Below, one piece after another: positions 44,448 through 54,552 of a DNA stretch of 64,000 bases. Under the pieces are notes generated by a model that did no database searches, was not told where the DNA came from, and was given only the letters and a program-made list of their open reading frames with translations. Source of the stretch: Bacillota bacterium (GTDB lineage: Bacteria > Bacillota > Clostridia > Lachnospirales > Lachnospiraceae). Location: assembly GCA_023395555.1 (NCBI GenBank), contig JAEWYQ010000051.1:186001-250000 (forward strand). Direction: 5' to 3'. Positions within the stretch are counted from its first letter, which is position 1. Each line of letters begins with the position of its first letter. Position numbers and translations under genes: made by a program.

Positions 44448-44622
44448 ACAGGGTAGCCGAGTGGAGGACATGATGCTCCCTCACACACAGGACGGAAGAC
44501 ACATAATCGGATTTGTATGCCATAGACGAACATATTTGTACGGCTATGGCATACAAATCCAATCATATGTCTTCCATACAGTGCATTACGGGAGCATCAT
44601 GTCCTCCACCCGGCTACCCTGT
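44448..44622. repeat. Long hairpin element, copy B
   Basis: Outer arms 44448-44480 and 44590-44622 pair at 32 of 33 positions. They are unrelated in sequence to the outer arms of copy A apart from the innermost CTCCC/GGGAG. The inner stem-loop (about 44494-44576) matches copy A in the same orientation. The two internal-loop segments (TCACACACAGGA left, TACAGTGCATTA right) are exchanged relative to copy A, as if the core had flipped inside the palindrome. It lies in the divergent sulP/ftsH gap; no other gene is seen in 44324-44812. Confidence 0.9.
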
Positions 44623-44812
44623 AAACCAATGTCAGTAAGTTAGGCCAGGAGCACTCCGGAACAGTGCCAGAGAGGGCTGGCAGGGGTTCCCCCCAAGGCA
44701 CAGACAGGAAAGCCTTCCATATTTTAAACATGGATATTTAATCGATTTATGTTAGAATAGAAGACGTGATTGTAAATAATTTACTCACTCTGAGAAAGGC
44801 ATGGTTACCACA

Positions 44813-46546
44813 ATGAAAAAACTATTTCTGATGCTTTGTGCAGGCATCCTGATTGTCGCCGCCCTGTTTCTGGGCAGCCAATATACCAAAAAAGACCCGG
44901 TCAGAATGTCCTATCCCGACTTTCTTTCCTCCCTGGAACAACAGCAGGTGGAAGAGGTAATCTTCGGCACGGATGAAAACACCTTCCAGGCGAAGCTTCA
45001 TGCCTCCGATGATACCCTTTACATCATTCCCAATCCAAAAACAGAGCATTTCACCGAACAGCTCCTGCTCCACGGAGCGGAGATCCGCTACGGCCAGGAA
45101 AATGTCCTTTTCACTCTGCTGAAGATCCTTGGAACCGTTCTGGTCATCGGCGGTGTGATCTGGTATGCACGAAGCGGGGGGAATGCCAGCAGCCTGATAC
45201 AAAATGCCAATAAGAAAAAATTATCCGCAAAAACTCCTTCTTCCTCCATTACCCTGGAGAATGTGGCAGGCAACCAGGAAGCCAAATCCATGGTAGAGGA
45301 TATTATTGAATTCATTAAGGACCCCGGCAAATACACCTGTGTCGGAGCCCGGATGCCCAAAGGACTGCTGTTCTACGGCCCGCCCGGCACCGGCAAGACT
45401 CTGATGGCAAAGGCAATCGCAGGGGAAGCTAATGTCCCCTTCTATGCCATGAGCGGCTCTGATTTCGTTCAGATGTATGTGGGTGTGGGCGCCAGCAGAA
45501 TCCGCAGCCTCTTCAGCAAAGCCAAGAAAAATGAGAGAGCGGTAATATTTATCGACGAAATTGATGCCATCGGCAAGAAAAGAGCCCGGAATTCCACCGC
45601 CAGCAATGATGAAAGGGATCAGACACTCAATGCCCTGCTGACAGAGATGTCCGGCTTTCATGATAATCAGGGAATCGTTGTAATCGGAGCCACCAACCGT
45701 CTGGATACCCTGGACGAAGCCCTGCTCCGGCCGGGCCGCTTTGACCGCCATATAGAAATCGGCCTTCCCGACGTCAACGCAAGGGAACGCATCCTGGCTC
45801 TGTATGCCGCTAAGATGCCCCTGGCAGAGGATGTGGATCTCCGGGATCTTGCCCGTTCCACCGTCGGCTTCAGCGGTGCCATGCTGGAGAATCTGCTGAA
45901 TGAATCGGCGATCCATGCCGCCAACCAGAAGGAACAGGTGATCCGCAGGGATCATATCGATACCGCCTTTTATACCGTGCTGGCCGGAGCTCCGAAGACG
46001 GACCGCAGCTATATCACGGAGCTGGACCGCCGGATTACCGCATATCACGAAGCCGGCCACGCTCTGGCCACCTCCCTCCTGCTGCCGGAGCACTTTATAT
46101 CCAAGGTGACCATCATTCCCAGTGTCCGCGGTGCCGGAGGCTTTAATCTCTCTATTCCGAAGGACTCTCTCTTCCAGAACAAGCGCCAGCTGAGAGCGAA
46201 CCTCCAGGTTCTGCTGGCGGGCCGCATTGCGGAGGAGCTGGTTTTCGGCCCTCAGGAGATCACCACCGGAGCCGGCAATGATATTCAGAAGGCCTCCCAG
46301 CTGATCCTTGATTACATCAACAAATTCGGCATGGATGAAGAGCTGGGATTATTCAGCACAGAGGTTCTGGGCGACAGCTGCGACAGCAGGCTGGTTGCAA
46401 AATGCCGGGATCAGATGAACCTTCTCTATGATGAGACCAAAGAGCTGCTGATCCGGCACCGCCCTCTCCTGGAATCCATCACGGCAGAGCTCCTGGAAAA
46501 GGAATCTCTTGGCCATGAGGACATCAACCGGATCTGTGCCGCATAA
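44813..46546 (+). CDS. FtsH-like AAA+ zinc metalloprotease
   Basis: A protein of 577 residues from ATG 44813; an in-frame ATG four codons earlier is possible, and the ribosome site AAAGG is weakly placed for both. The order is membrane segment (5-22), short extracytoplasmic domain, second membrane segment (about 101-119), AAA+ domain and M41 protease domain. The AAA+ domain has Walker A GPPGTGKT, pore loop MYVGVGASR, Walker B VIFIDEIDAIG and SRH TNRLDTLDEALLRPGRFDRH. The protease domain has HEAGH zinc motif and a third ligand Asp in GAGNDIQKAS. It is shorter than typical FtsH and lacks the usual C-terminal tail, so it may be a specialised paralogue. It is monocistronic. Confidence 0.92.
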   Translation: MKKLFLMLCAGILIVAALFLGSQYTKKDPVRMSYPDFLSSLEQQQVEEVIFGTDENTFQAKLHASDDTLYIIPNPKTEHFTEQLLLHGAEIRYGQENVLFTLLKILGTVLVIGGVIWYARSGGNASSLIQNANKKKLSAKTPSSSITLENVAGNQEAKSMVEDIIEFIKDPGKYTCVGARMPKGLLFYGPPGTGKTLMAKAIAGEANVPFYAMSGSDFVQMYVGVGASRIRSLFSKAKKNERAVIFIDEIDAIGKKRARNSTASNDERDQTLNALLTEMSGFHDNQGIVVIGATNRLDTLDEALLRPGRFDRHIEIGLPDVNARERILALYAAKMPLAEDVDLRDLARSTVGFSGAMLENLLNESAIHAANQKEQVIRRDHIDTAFYTVLAGAPKTDRSYITELDRRITAYHEAGHALATSLLLPEHFISKVTIIPSVRGAGGFNLSIPKDSLFQNKRQLRANLQVLLAGRIAEELVFGPQEITTGAGNDIQKASQLILDYINKFGMDEELGLFSTEVLGDSCDSRLVAKCRDQMNLLYDETKELLIRHRPLLESITAELLEKESLGHEDINRICAA

Positions 46547-46670
46547 AATGCCGGATTGCCGGCGGATATAAATCACAGACAACGAGCGGTACGGCCTGCA
46601 AACCCCTCTTATATTCAAAGAAATGACAAGGGGCTTCTCTTCTATTAATAACATGAAAATGAATAACATG

Positions 46671-46718
46671 AAAATGGTGCGGCAGGAAGATCACAAGTCT
46701 TCTTGCCGCACCATTTTT
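46671..46718. terminator. Terminator between the FtsH-like gene and the cupin gene
   Basis: AAAATGGTGCGGCA-GAAGA pairs with TCTTCTTGCCGCACCATTTT, followed by T. It is between convergent stop codons and probably serves both genes. Confidence 0.85.
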
Positions 46719-46738
46719 AATATTTCGTTGCTCTATGT

Positions 46739-47164
46739 CTACCCTTTTCTGCCGGCCTCTTCAAAGCTTCTCCTGATCTCTCTCACCTGTTCCGCAGTCA
46801 TCTCCTGCTCCGGAGAATTATCATCACAGGTATCCCGGTTCTCAACAATCAGAACGGTGGTATCCCTCTCCAGGGTATGAGTATGCCAGGTTCCCTGCTT
46901 TACATTATAGAGCTGCAGAGGCTCCATGGCAACGGCGTCAATCTCTCCGATCTCCTCTCCCTGGCCGCCGGTGAACAGCGTGCAGTTTCCTTCCAGCAGT
47001 ACAAATACTTCATCCGTCTCGCTGTGTTTTTGCATCTTTCCGAGATTCTGGATCTCCAGCTCATCGATGTACCTTAATATGGCCACCCGCCAGGCTCCGA
47101 AATCGATCATGGGTAGATAACCCTCTCCCTGGTAGGAAGTCACCTCAATATATTCCTTTTTCAT
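46739..47164 (-). CDS. Small cupin-fold protein
   Basis: A protein of 141 residues from ATG 47164 (GCAGGG upstream; an ATG eight codons earlier is possible). A single cupin barrel is recognisable: MQKHSETDEVFVLLEGNCTL is the first cupin motif (HxxxDExxxxLxG), and QGTWHTHTLERDTTVLIVEN is the second with a His. The metal ligands are thus H, E and H. Such proteins are often sugar isomerases or sensor-like proteins; no substrate can be assigned. It lies downstream of GH94 by 57 nt on the same strand, so it may be the last gene of the beta-glucan unit, perhaps sugar-related. Confidence 0.8.
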   Translation of the reverse strand: MKKEYIEVTSYQGEGYLPMIDFGAWRVAILRYIDELEIQNLGKMQKHSETDEVFVLLEGNCTLFTGGQGEEIGEIDAVAMEPLQLYNVKQGTWHTHTLERDTTVLIVENRDTCDDNSPEQEMTAEQVREIRRSFEEAGRKG

Positions 47165-47221
47165 CGTATAACCCTGCATTGCTGTCAATGCAATCCCTTT
47201 CTTATGACATGGATCCGTGCA

Positions 47222-49939
47222 CTAGATCAATTCCACCATAATCAGATGCTCCCGGTCCTCAGCCAGAGCCTCCAGCCTTGTGCGGTCAATGAGCTTCCTT
47301 CCCTCTCCGGCACTGCATTTCTCTTCCGCGCCGTACTCCTCTCCGTCAATGAGAAGCCTTCCGATCCGGTATGCTCCATATTCCTTCCCTGCTGAATTCT
47401 CATAACATATCCTCAGTCTGCGCCCGGCAAAGGTCAGTGCCGCTTCCGCTCTGCAGGAAGCATCAAACTGCTCCGGCACCAGCTTAGGCTCCAGAAGCAG
47501 ATTCCCCATGTCTCCCTTAATGCCGAACATTTCCGTCAGCACCGTGAGAAGCAGCCAGCTTGCGGAGCCTGTCAGATAATGATACAGTCCCCTTCCGTTA
47601 TCGCCAATGTACTCCGGGATTCCGGGATAGATTCTGCTCTTCTCAAAATCAATGCAATGGCGGTACAGGGAACGGATTACCTTATAGCCTTCCGGGACAG
47701 AGCCCCTCTGATAGAGGGCATTGGCATACATAACCGCCATATGGGAGAACACCGCACCGTTCTCCTTGTGCCCGTAAGCGAAGCCGAACATCCTTCCCAG
47801 GTCATCCTTCACCTCTTTAAAATCCGTATTCAGCTTATAGCCGCCGATTTCTTCCTGATAAAGGTATGCATCCGCCGCCGCGGTAATTGCCCTTACCTGC
47901 TCCTCATCCGCCGTGTTGGACATAATGGCAAATACCTGTCCCGTCAGCATCATGCGCACACCCAGGGGATGATCTCCTTCCACCCTTCTGCCATGGTCAT
48001 CATAATATCCATTGTACCAGGAATAGCCGCTTTCACTGGTAATCCATTCCGTGGCTCTGATATGGCTGCGAATCCAGGCCGCTTTTCTCTTCAGATTCGC
48101 CGCCAGCTCCTCACAGTCAATCTCAAACCGGCCTCCGGAGAGAGTACTCCTGCAGCTGTCACAATAGCTCCTTAACAGCGCCTGCTTTCCTTCCACATCC
48201 TCATAGAGGGAGGAATCCTCCTCCAGCAGGGTCTTCAGCTCTTCAAAAAAGGATAACCTGGGTATACCGGCCTTTTTAAGCTCCAGAATAAGATCCGCCA
48301 TCTGCTCCAGATTGCTGCCGTAAATCGAGGTAAAGGCGACGCTCTCCCCCCGTTCCTTCGCCATATCCAGAGCATCATTCCAGTCTGCTCCCCGAAGACG
48401 GATGTGATTGTGCTCACCCACATCGTAGAAAGCCGCAAGATGTTCAATCAGCATATGCTCCAGAATACTTCCCCGGTATTCCTGTCCATTCCTTAACCGT
48501 GCACGGTTTCCGTCCTCCGGCTTCCACAGGAGATCCTTTTCCTCTCCCCGCACAGCCTGAGGATCTTTAAAGTAATAATTTTCTTCCAGCAGAATATTCA
48601 CATCACCGCTCTGCATAATGTAGAGTCTGGTGGTCAAAAACGGCCATACCCCATGATCCATCCACACTCTGGTGATATTATTGCGGTCTGCAATAAATTC
48701 CCCCTGCTTCGTACCGATAATGGTGGCATTGGTTCCATCCGTGCGGACACCGCCAAAATTGCTGACCAGCATTTCCCGCACACCCGAAGGATTCATAATC
48801 AGCAGCGCAAGACAATCCTGCCACAGATCCCGCCATCCGCGGCCTCCCCTTCCGTAATCATGATGGGGCAGGAAGGAACAGCCGTAGATTCTTCGAAGCA
48901 TCGGCTGGAAATTCACCCAATGCATCCAGGCATCAAAATCCCTGGAACCCGTATGATATGCTACATTAATCTTCTCCTCCCAGTAGCTCCTGGCGGCCTC
49001 CCATGCCTTTAGACAGGTCTTCCGGGTTCTGAACTTCCCGGCGGTGCGCTCCAGCTCCTCGGGAGAGTCCCCGTATCCCAGGACAATAATATAGGTCTTC
49101 GCTGCCCCCGGTTCCAGAAGAACCTCCGGAAAGCAGATGCCGCCCATGGCCTCATAGCCGTTGCGCCGGTACCCGGCCTTCACCGGCTCCTTCTCCTGTA
49201 TAATCGACCGGGGTGCTTCCAGGGAACCTCCCTCGCCGATAAAATCCTCAACCACAGGATAAAATCCATCCGGAGCCTCACCCTCTCCGGTACTTCCGAA
49301 TACGCCGTATACCACCGTATTCTTTTGATGCCCCCGTTCGTCAAAGGTCAGGGTGGGATTCAGCAATACGCCGAAGTCCGAGGTCTCCACCCTGTGAAGC
49401 ATGGAGGTTACATTGCGGTGATCCCTGATATTATCCGCCGACCTTCCGTAGAGGGGAATTGCCGCTGTCGGAAGAACTCTGCAGGGCTTTTCCCCGCAGT
49501 TGGTCAGCGTTACCATCATAAGCTCCGCCTGATCCGGGGTATGGGGTACAAAGGACAGCGCCTCCGATTGAAGGCCCAATTCCTTCGAGGTTCTGGACAG
49601 CTTATGCCACATCACCCCTGCTTCCAGCACCGTTTCCTCCTTCTCCCCCAGAAAGCTCTTCGCCTCCTGTAAGGCTGATTTTCCCACGGCAGACCAGATC
49701 TCCCGGTCATTGATTCTGCACCAGAAATTTCTGGAGGATTTATTATTATGAAGATCCTCACTGCTGACCGGCGCCAGCAGAAAGGTATTCTGTCCCATCT
49801 TGCTGTCTCCGCCCAGGGTAGGCGTAACACAGCTCATTACACCGCATTCATTGGCAATCGGGAAGTAAAGATAGCTGGTCGATTCCGGGTTCTCCAGCCG
49901 GAACCTGCCCTTTTCATCTAAAAACTCATACCCCTTCAT
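47222..49939 (-). CDS. GH94 glycoside phosphorylase, probably laminaribiose/beta-1,3-oligoglucan type
   Basis: A protein of 905 residues from ATG 49939, which follows AAGGAGAG; an upstream in-frame ATG is not supported. The N-terminal beta-sandwich opens GYEFLDEKGRFRLENPESTS and contains GDSKMGQNTFLLAPVSSEDL. The (alpha/alpha)6 barrel has GRGWRDLWQDCLALLIMNP and the catalytic Asp in RGADWNDALDM; RTDGTNATIIGTK is also typical. Phosphate attacks the glycosidic bond and alpha-glucose-1-phosphate is released, saving ATP. The size, near 910, and the opening fit the laminaribiose-phosphorylase group as I recall it. The adjacent GH16 supports beta-1,3 specificity. Cellobiose or other beta-linkages remain possible. 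Confidence 0.88.
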   Translation of the reverse strand: MKGYEFLDEKGRFRLENPESTSYLYFPIANECGVMSCVTPTLGGDSKMGQNTFLLAPVSSEDLHNNKSSRNFWCRINDREIWSAVGKSALQEAKSFLGEKEETVLEAGVMWHKLSRTSKELGLQSEALSFVPHTPDQAELMMVTLTNCGEKPCRVLPTAAIPLYGRSADNIRDHRNVTSMLHRVETSDFGVLLNPTLTFDERGHQKNTVVYGVFGSTGEGEAPDGFYPVVEDFIGEGGSLEAPRSIIQEKEPVKAGYRRNGYEAMGGICFPEVLLEPGAAKTYIIVLGYGDSPEELERTAGKFRTRKTCLKAWEAARSYWEEKINVAYHTGSRDFDAWMHWVNFQPMLRRIYGCSFLPHHDYGRGGRGWRDLWQDCLALLIMNPSGVREMLVSNFGGVRTDGTNATIIGTKQGEFIADRNNITRVWMDHGVWPFLTTRLYIMQSGDVNILLEENYYFKDPQAVRGEEKDLLWKPEDGNRARLRNGQEYRGSILEHMLIEHLAAFYDVGEHNHIRLRGADWNDALDMAKERGESVAFTSIYGSNLEQMADLILELKKAGIPRLSFFEELKTLLEEDSSLYEDVEGKQALLRSYCDSCRSTLSGGRFEIDCEELAANLKRKAAWIRSHIRATEWITSESGYSWYNGYYDDHGRRVEGDHPLGVRMMLTGQVFAIMSNTADEEQVRAITAAADAYLYQEEIGGYKLNTDFKEVKDDLGRMFGFAYGHKENGAVFSHMAVMYANALYQRGSVPEGYKVIRSLYRHCIDFEKSRIYPGIPEYIGDNGRGLYHYLTGSASWLLLTVLTEMFGIKGDMGNLLLEPKLVPEQFDASCRAEAALTFAGRRLRICYENSAGKEYGAYRIGRLLIDGEEYGAEEKCSAGEGRKLIDRTRLEALAEDREHLIMVELI

Positions 49940-50022
49940 ATTTCTCTCCTTCGTTGTCCCTTGTTCGTTTTTGTTGGTCTTCATTGCTTCTCGTTGCTTC
50001 TCGTTGGTTCTTACCCTTTCTC

Positions 50023-50784
50023 TTAGTCCCGGCTGTCCTTCTGATACACTCTGACATGCTCGACTTCCATCACAAAGGGCAGCGCTGCTTCGTCCACCTC
50101 TCCGCCCAGTCCGCCTCCTACCGCAATATTCAAAATAAGATAGAAGGGCTGATCAAAGGGCCAGGCAGAAGCGGTCTGATCCTCCGGGTCATCGCTTTTT
50201 TCAAAACGGCAGGCACTGATTCCGTCCACATAGAACTCAAAGAAATCCGGTGTCCACTCCATATGATAATCATGAAAACCATCGCTGATTCCCGGAAAAT
50301 CCCGGAATACGGTATATTGCTTCGTATCCTTCCTGGTATGATTATGCTTTTCACTGTGAATACTGAAAAACAACTGATCCAGTCTCCTTCCGATATGCTC
50401 CAGGATATCGATCTCACCGCAGCGCGGCCATGGCGTGCCGGTTCGGATGGAATCCGGCAGCATCCAGATTGCCGGCCAGGAGCCTTTCCCCTTGGGCAGC
50501 CTGGCACGGAACTCAAACAGACCATACTGCCAGGACTGTCTTTCATAAGTAGTCAGTCTGGTTGAAGTATAAGCTCTCTCTCCGTCCTGTTCCTTTAACG
50601 CCCGTATCACCAGCCTGCCGTCCTTAACCGACACATTCCCCGGTCTGTCCGTGTAAGCCTGCAATTCCTGGTTGGCCCACTGGTGGTTGCCCAGATCATA
50701 GTTCCATCTCAACGGATCCGGAGCCCCTTCATACTCAAATTCATCGCTCCATACCAAACGATACCCCTTCTTCCTCTCTTCCAT
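50023..50784 (-). CDS. GH16 beta-glucanase without signal peptide
   Basis: A 253-residue GH16 enzyme. It begins directly with the catalytic domain (GYRLVWSDEFEYEGAPDPLR). The active site is CGEIDILEHIG, the ExDxxE pattern of beta-1,3- and beta-1,3/1,4-glucanases, and WPAIWMLP, FHDYHMEWTP and PFYLILNIAVGG are further family stretches. No signal peptide, lipobox or anchor is seen, so it should act in the cytoplasm on imported oligosaccharides. That is unusual for GH16 and fits the neighbouring phosphorylase, 83 nt downstream on the same strand. ATGGAGG precedes the ATG at 50784. Confidence 0.93.
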   Translation of the reverse strand: MEERKKGYRLVWSDEFEYEGAPDPLRWNYDLGNHQWANQELQAYTDRPGNVSVKDGRLVIRALKEQDGERAYTSTRLTTYERQSWQYGLFEFRARLPKGKGSWPAIWMLPDSIRTGTPWPRCGEIDILEHIGRRLDQLFFSIHSEKHNHTRKDTKQYTVFRDFPGISDGFHDYHMEWTPDFFEFYVDGISACRFEKSDDPEDQTASAWPFDQPFYLILNIAVGGGLGGEVDEAALPFVMEVEHVRVYQKDSRD

Positions 50785-50863
50785 CTCAATTCCTCCATTC
50801 TGTCCCTAAACTGTGAAGTTGTGCCGTTGCACAAATCTGTCTTTATTCTGCACATAACAGGCT

Positions 50864-53074
50864 TCATGCTTCCTCTTTATTTATCATAAATACCGAAGCA
50901 GTGGCCTCCAGATCCTTCACGGCTTCATTTAACCGAAGCGCCGTGGAATTCAGCTCCTCCACCGACCTCATCTGGTCCGTCGCGGTGGCCCCCAGCTCAC
51001 CGGTGGCCGCGGCCGTCTGCTGTGTTGTGGAAGTAATACTGTCCATGGCCCTCAGCGCATCCTCCTTGGCTCTCTCAATCTCCGAGATCTCCCCGGTAAT
51101 CAGCACCAGATTATCTGACAACCGCTCCACATGATCATTGATACTGTGGAACGCTTCCACCGTACTCTTCAATATCACTTCCTGGGTCGCCACAATATCC
51201 TCCGCCTTATGGGCAGTAGTTACGGTCTCCCTGGTCTGCTCCGTAATCTGGGCGATAATTCTTCCTATCTGGTTCGCCGCCTCCTGAGTCTGGGCCGAAA
51301 GCTTGCGGATCTCCTCCGCCACAACCGCAAAGCCCTTGCCGTATTCACCGGCTCTGGCCGCCTCAATGGTAGCATTCAGCGAAAGCAGACTCGTCTGTTC
51401 CGATATCTCATTGATGGTATGAAGAATTTGATTTACAGCCAGGGATTTCTCCTCCAGCTTCTCAATATCTTCAATTACAATATTGGTAATATCAACCGTA
51501 TTCTTCGCCTTCCGTGAAAGCTCGTCCACAATCTCCGCCGCTTCCTTCACAATGTTCCTGGTCTTACAGGTAATCATGCCAATATCTTCGGACTTCTCAT
51601 TTACGGTACCAATCCGGTCCGACAGGATCGACATCTGGTGAAGGCATTCCTCCGCATCACTGGCCTGCTGGCTTGCGCCCTGTTCGATCTCCTCCACCGC
51701 CCTCGTGATCTCCTGGGTGGCTTGAAGAAGGAGGGAAGAATTTCTGCTGACATACCCTGCATTCTCGGTGACCGTACGGATTACCACCACCGTCCGCAGC
51801 AGCAGATCCTTCATACCCGCAATCATGCGGTTAATTCCAACGGCCAGATGATTGAACTCATCCTTTCTTTTCAGATGAGCCGTAACCGTGAGATCTCCCT
51901 TGCCTGCCCGTTCCAGCACCGCATTGGTCTTATTGATGGTCTTGGCAATGCCAAGAGCAAGAAGCCCTCCTACCACAATGGCTATTATGCTGGAAATGAC
52001 TACGATGGTAGCCGTCAGCGTCAGCATCTCATCCGACTGCCTGGTGATCCTGTCCTTGGGAATCATAGCGCAGAGAACCACCTGCTCTGTTCCGAGAGAG
52101 GTGCTGAGATACAGATATTCCTGGCCTCCATACTGCTCATAGCTCTTTCTTATCTGCTCCTTTGCGGCATCTCCCTTCAAAGGAAGCTCCTTCTCACTCT
52201 CCTGTGAGGCCATCTGTTCCTGATAAAACTCTGTACCGGCAAAGCTGAAATTCTCCGGATAATCTCCCAACAGGATCTCCTTCCCATCCCCGGTGATAAA
52301 GCCCAGAATACTGCCTTCTTCCAGTCCGGCCTCCTCCATGGCTCTTGTGAGAAAATCCCTCTTAATATCAATTACAATAAAGCCGATCTTCTTGTTATTG
52401 GTATTATACAGATAATAGGTGAGAGCAAGACCAAAGTCATTGCTGGTGGACGCCAGAGCCTGATCCAGATAGTCATGGTATCCCCTCCATTGAAAGCGGC
52501 TTTTGGATTCAATAAAACTCTTTCCCTCCTCTGATTCCTGGAACTTGGAATACAGATCTGCCGGAAGTGTTCCGCGGGCGGATGCTCCCATGCCATACCC
52601 GGCAAAAATATAGATATCCTTAACCACTCTATCCTCCATGGAATTGGAGGACAGGAGATTCTGGATCAGCTTATACTGCTCCATCTCTGCCAAAGAATCC
52701 CCTTCATAAACCCCCGAATAATATTTCTTAATGCTTTCATTGGTGAGAAACTGATTGATTTTCGCTGTTACAGACTCAAACCCCAGCTGGTAATAGCTCT
52801 TCATCATCTCCAGTGCCGTCGCGCTGGAGGTCTCATAATTCTCAATCATAGCCTGGGAGGATTTCTGATAAGAAAGAAATCCAAGAAGTATAATCAGTGC
52901 CACAGGGATCAGAAACACCCCTGTCAGCTTCATCCGTATGCTATGTATAAAAAGCCGGCCTTCCCTTCTATTTTCAAAACCAACCGGCTGCTCCATCTTC
53001 TTTTGCTTCGTCTTCACCGCTTTTGCCCTCCGATTACGGCTAGCTCGTCTCTTTTCGGCTTTGCCGCTTCCCAT
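50864..53074 (-). CDS. Methyl-accepting chemotaxis protein
   Basis: A 736-residue chemoreceptor. An unusual, very basic N-terminal stretch of about 47 residues ([20 protein letters not shown]) comes first, then TM1 (about 49-67) and an extracellular Cache-like sensor domain of nearly 280 residues. TM2 ([20 protein letters not shown]), HAMP and the coiled-coil signalling domain follow, with the hairpin tip [20 protein letters not shown]. The ATG at 53072-53074 lies two bases after the stop of the response-regulator gene, so it is cotranscribed and probably translationally coupled. Its place between a sugar two-component system and the glucanase genes suggests it senses the same glucan ligand. 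Confidence 0.93.
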   Translation of the reverse strand: MGSGKAEKRRASRNRRAKAVKTKQKKMEQPVGFENRREGRLFIHSIRMKLTGVFLIPVALIILLGFLSYQKSSQAMIENYETSSATALEMMKSYYQLGFESVTAKINQFLTNESIKKYYSGVYEGDSLAEMEQYKLIQNLLSSNSMEDRVVKDIYIFAGYGMGASARGTLPADLYSKFQESEEGKSFIESKSRFQWRGYHDYLDQALASTSNDFGLALTYYLYNTNNKKIGFIVIDIKRDFLTRAMEEAGLEEGSILGFITGDGKEILLGDYPENFSFAGTEFYQEQMASQESEKELPLKGDAAKEQIRKSYEQYGGQEYLYLSTSLGTEQVVLCAMIPKDRITRQSDEMLTLTATIVVISSIIAIVVGGLLALGIAKTINKTNAVLERAGKGDLTVTAHLKRKDEFNHLAVGINRMIAGMKDLLLRTVVVIRTVTENAGYVSRNSSLLLQATQEITRAVEEIEQGASQQASDAEECLHQMSILSDRIGTVNEKSEDIGMITCKTRNIVKEAAEIVDELSRKAKNTVDITNIVIEDIEKLEEKSLAVNQILHTINEISEQTSLLSLNATIEAARAGEYGKGFAVVAEEIRKLSAQTQEAANQIGRIIAQITEQTRETVTTAHKAEDIVATQEVILKSTVEAFHSINDHVERLSDNLVLITGEISEIERAKEDALRAMDSITSTTQQTAAATGELGATATDQMRSVEELNSTALRLNEAVKDLEATASVFMINKEEA

Positions 53075-53076
53075 TC

Positions 53077-54534
53077 TTATGTTTCATCCTTCGTCCTGCC
53101 TACCTGAGTATTCTTCCGATATTCCGTCGGAGACACCCCGCAGACGCTCCGAAACAACTTCATAAAATGCTTCTCATTGCTATAGCCGACGGTGCTGCTG
53201 ATCTCGATGACTTTTTTATCTGTTTCTTCCAACAGACGTTTTGCTTCATTTATTCTGATGGTTTTCAAGTAGCTCACAAAATTTGTCCCTGTATATTGTT
53301 TAAAGGCATAGGAGAACAGGGAATAATTCATGGAGATATAGTTGGAGACCACCGCCATATTCAGATCCTTATCATAATTCTCCCGGATATAGCGGATTGC
53401 CTTCTGAATCTTCTGTTTATTCTTATAGTCGTCAAATTCAGTGAGAATCTTGGCATTCACTCCTTCCACCCAGCGGGAAAATTCCTCATAATAAGCAACG
53501 GCATTATCAAAATGAAAGACTCTGGTAAAGGGCACACTCTCTTCCCCGTCCAGATTGATCACATTCTTATAGTTGGCAACGATCTTATCCACAATGGACT
53601 TCATGGCTTCACTGAACCGGTCCGCGCTGATCATTCCCTGCTTCGTCTTATACAGGATATGAACCAGCAGCTTGTTGGCCGCCTCCAGTTTGTCCGTTCC
53701 GACCAGCTGCACATATTGCTCCAGGGTCTCCTCGGGAATGCCCGCATCGCTGTACTCTGCCGGACTGTACCTTACTATAAAGCTTCCTGTTACAAAGGCG
53801 TTCTTCCTGGCCTCCAGAGCCTCCTGCCAGGCTTCAATCAGCTCCCTCAGCTTATTATGCTCCCGGCTGACGCCCACATAATGCCGGTTTAACTGATCAC
53901 ACAGGAACTCATCCAGATCGGAAGCCTTTAGAATGAATACGCTCTGCTCTTCTACCTCCTCCAGCACAATAACATTCTCCTGCTCTTCCCTTCCCTCCGG
54001 CTTATAATTCGTACAGCATACCACATAATTTCCCTCTACAAAGTAATCCCGGAATTTGCTCTCTATCTCCTGTATCTCCGCATCCTCAATATCAGAGTTT
54101 AAAAGCATATATTTAAACTGTTGATAGCTTATTTTGGTAATATCCTTCTTTCGGCTTCGCTCCTCCTCAATTTCCTTCTCCAGCTTTACCAGAATCGCTG
54201 AAAGCTTATCCCGGTCAACAGGCTTTAATATATATTCCCTCGCTCCGGCCCGCATCAGCTCCACCGCATAGGAAAAATCCTCATAACCGCTGACTACAAT
54301 TACCCTTGGAGTATTCGGCAGCAGCTGTACTTCCTTCACCAGAGTAATTCCGTCCATTTTAGGCATACGGATGTCCGTAATCATGATATCAATCTTACGG
54401 TTCTTGATGACCTCGTAAGCTTCCTCCCCGTTTTTGCATTGGATAATCTCATCAAAGCTTACGGAAGAACGCATCGCCATGGCATGGATTCCCTGCCGTA
54501 TCAACTTCTCATCCTCAACAATCAACAGCTTCAT
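53077..54534 (-). CDS. YesN-type response regulator (REC + AraC HTH)
   Basis: A 485-residue regulator. The receiver domain is residues 1-120 with Asp54 in [11 protein letters not shown] as phosphoacceptor. A middle region of unknown fold (about 150-370) and a C-terminal AraC-type double HTH follow ([52 protein letters not shown]). It pairs with the YesM-type kinase gene 18 nt upstream. By analogy with such pairs it should activate the neighbouring permease, binding-protein and hydrolase genes when the sugar is present. GGAGGTGGGG precedes the ATG at 54534. Confidence 0.94.
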   Translation of the reverse strand: MKLLIVEDEKLIRQGIHAMAMRSSVSFDEIIQCKNGEEAYEVIKNRKIDIMITDIRMPKMDGITLVKEVQLLPNTPRVIVVSGYEDFSYAVELMRAGAREYILKPVDRDKLSAILVKLEKEIEEERSRKKDITKISYQQFKYMLLNSDIEDAEIQEIESKFRDYFVEGNYVVCCTNYKPEGREEQENVIVLEEVEEQSVFILKASDLDEFLCDQLNRHYVGVSREHNKLRELIEAWQEALEARKNAFVTGSFIVRYSPAEYSDAGIPEETLEQYVQLVGTDKLEAANKLLVHILYKTKQGMISADRFSEAMKSIVDKIVANYKNVINLDGEESVPFTRVFHFDNAVAYYEEFSRWVEGVNAKILTEFDDYKNKQKIQKAIRYIRENYDKDLNMAVVSNYISMNYSLFSYAFKQYTGTNFVSYLKTIRINEAKRLLEETDKKVIEISSTVGYSNEKHFMKLFRSVCGVSPTEYRKNTQVGRTKDET

Positions 54535-54552
54535 TGCCCCACCTCCAAGTCC

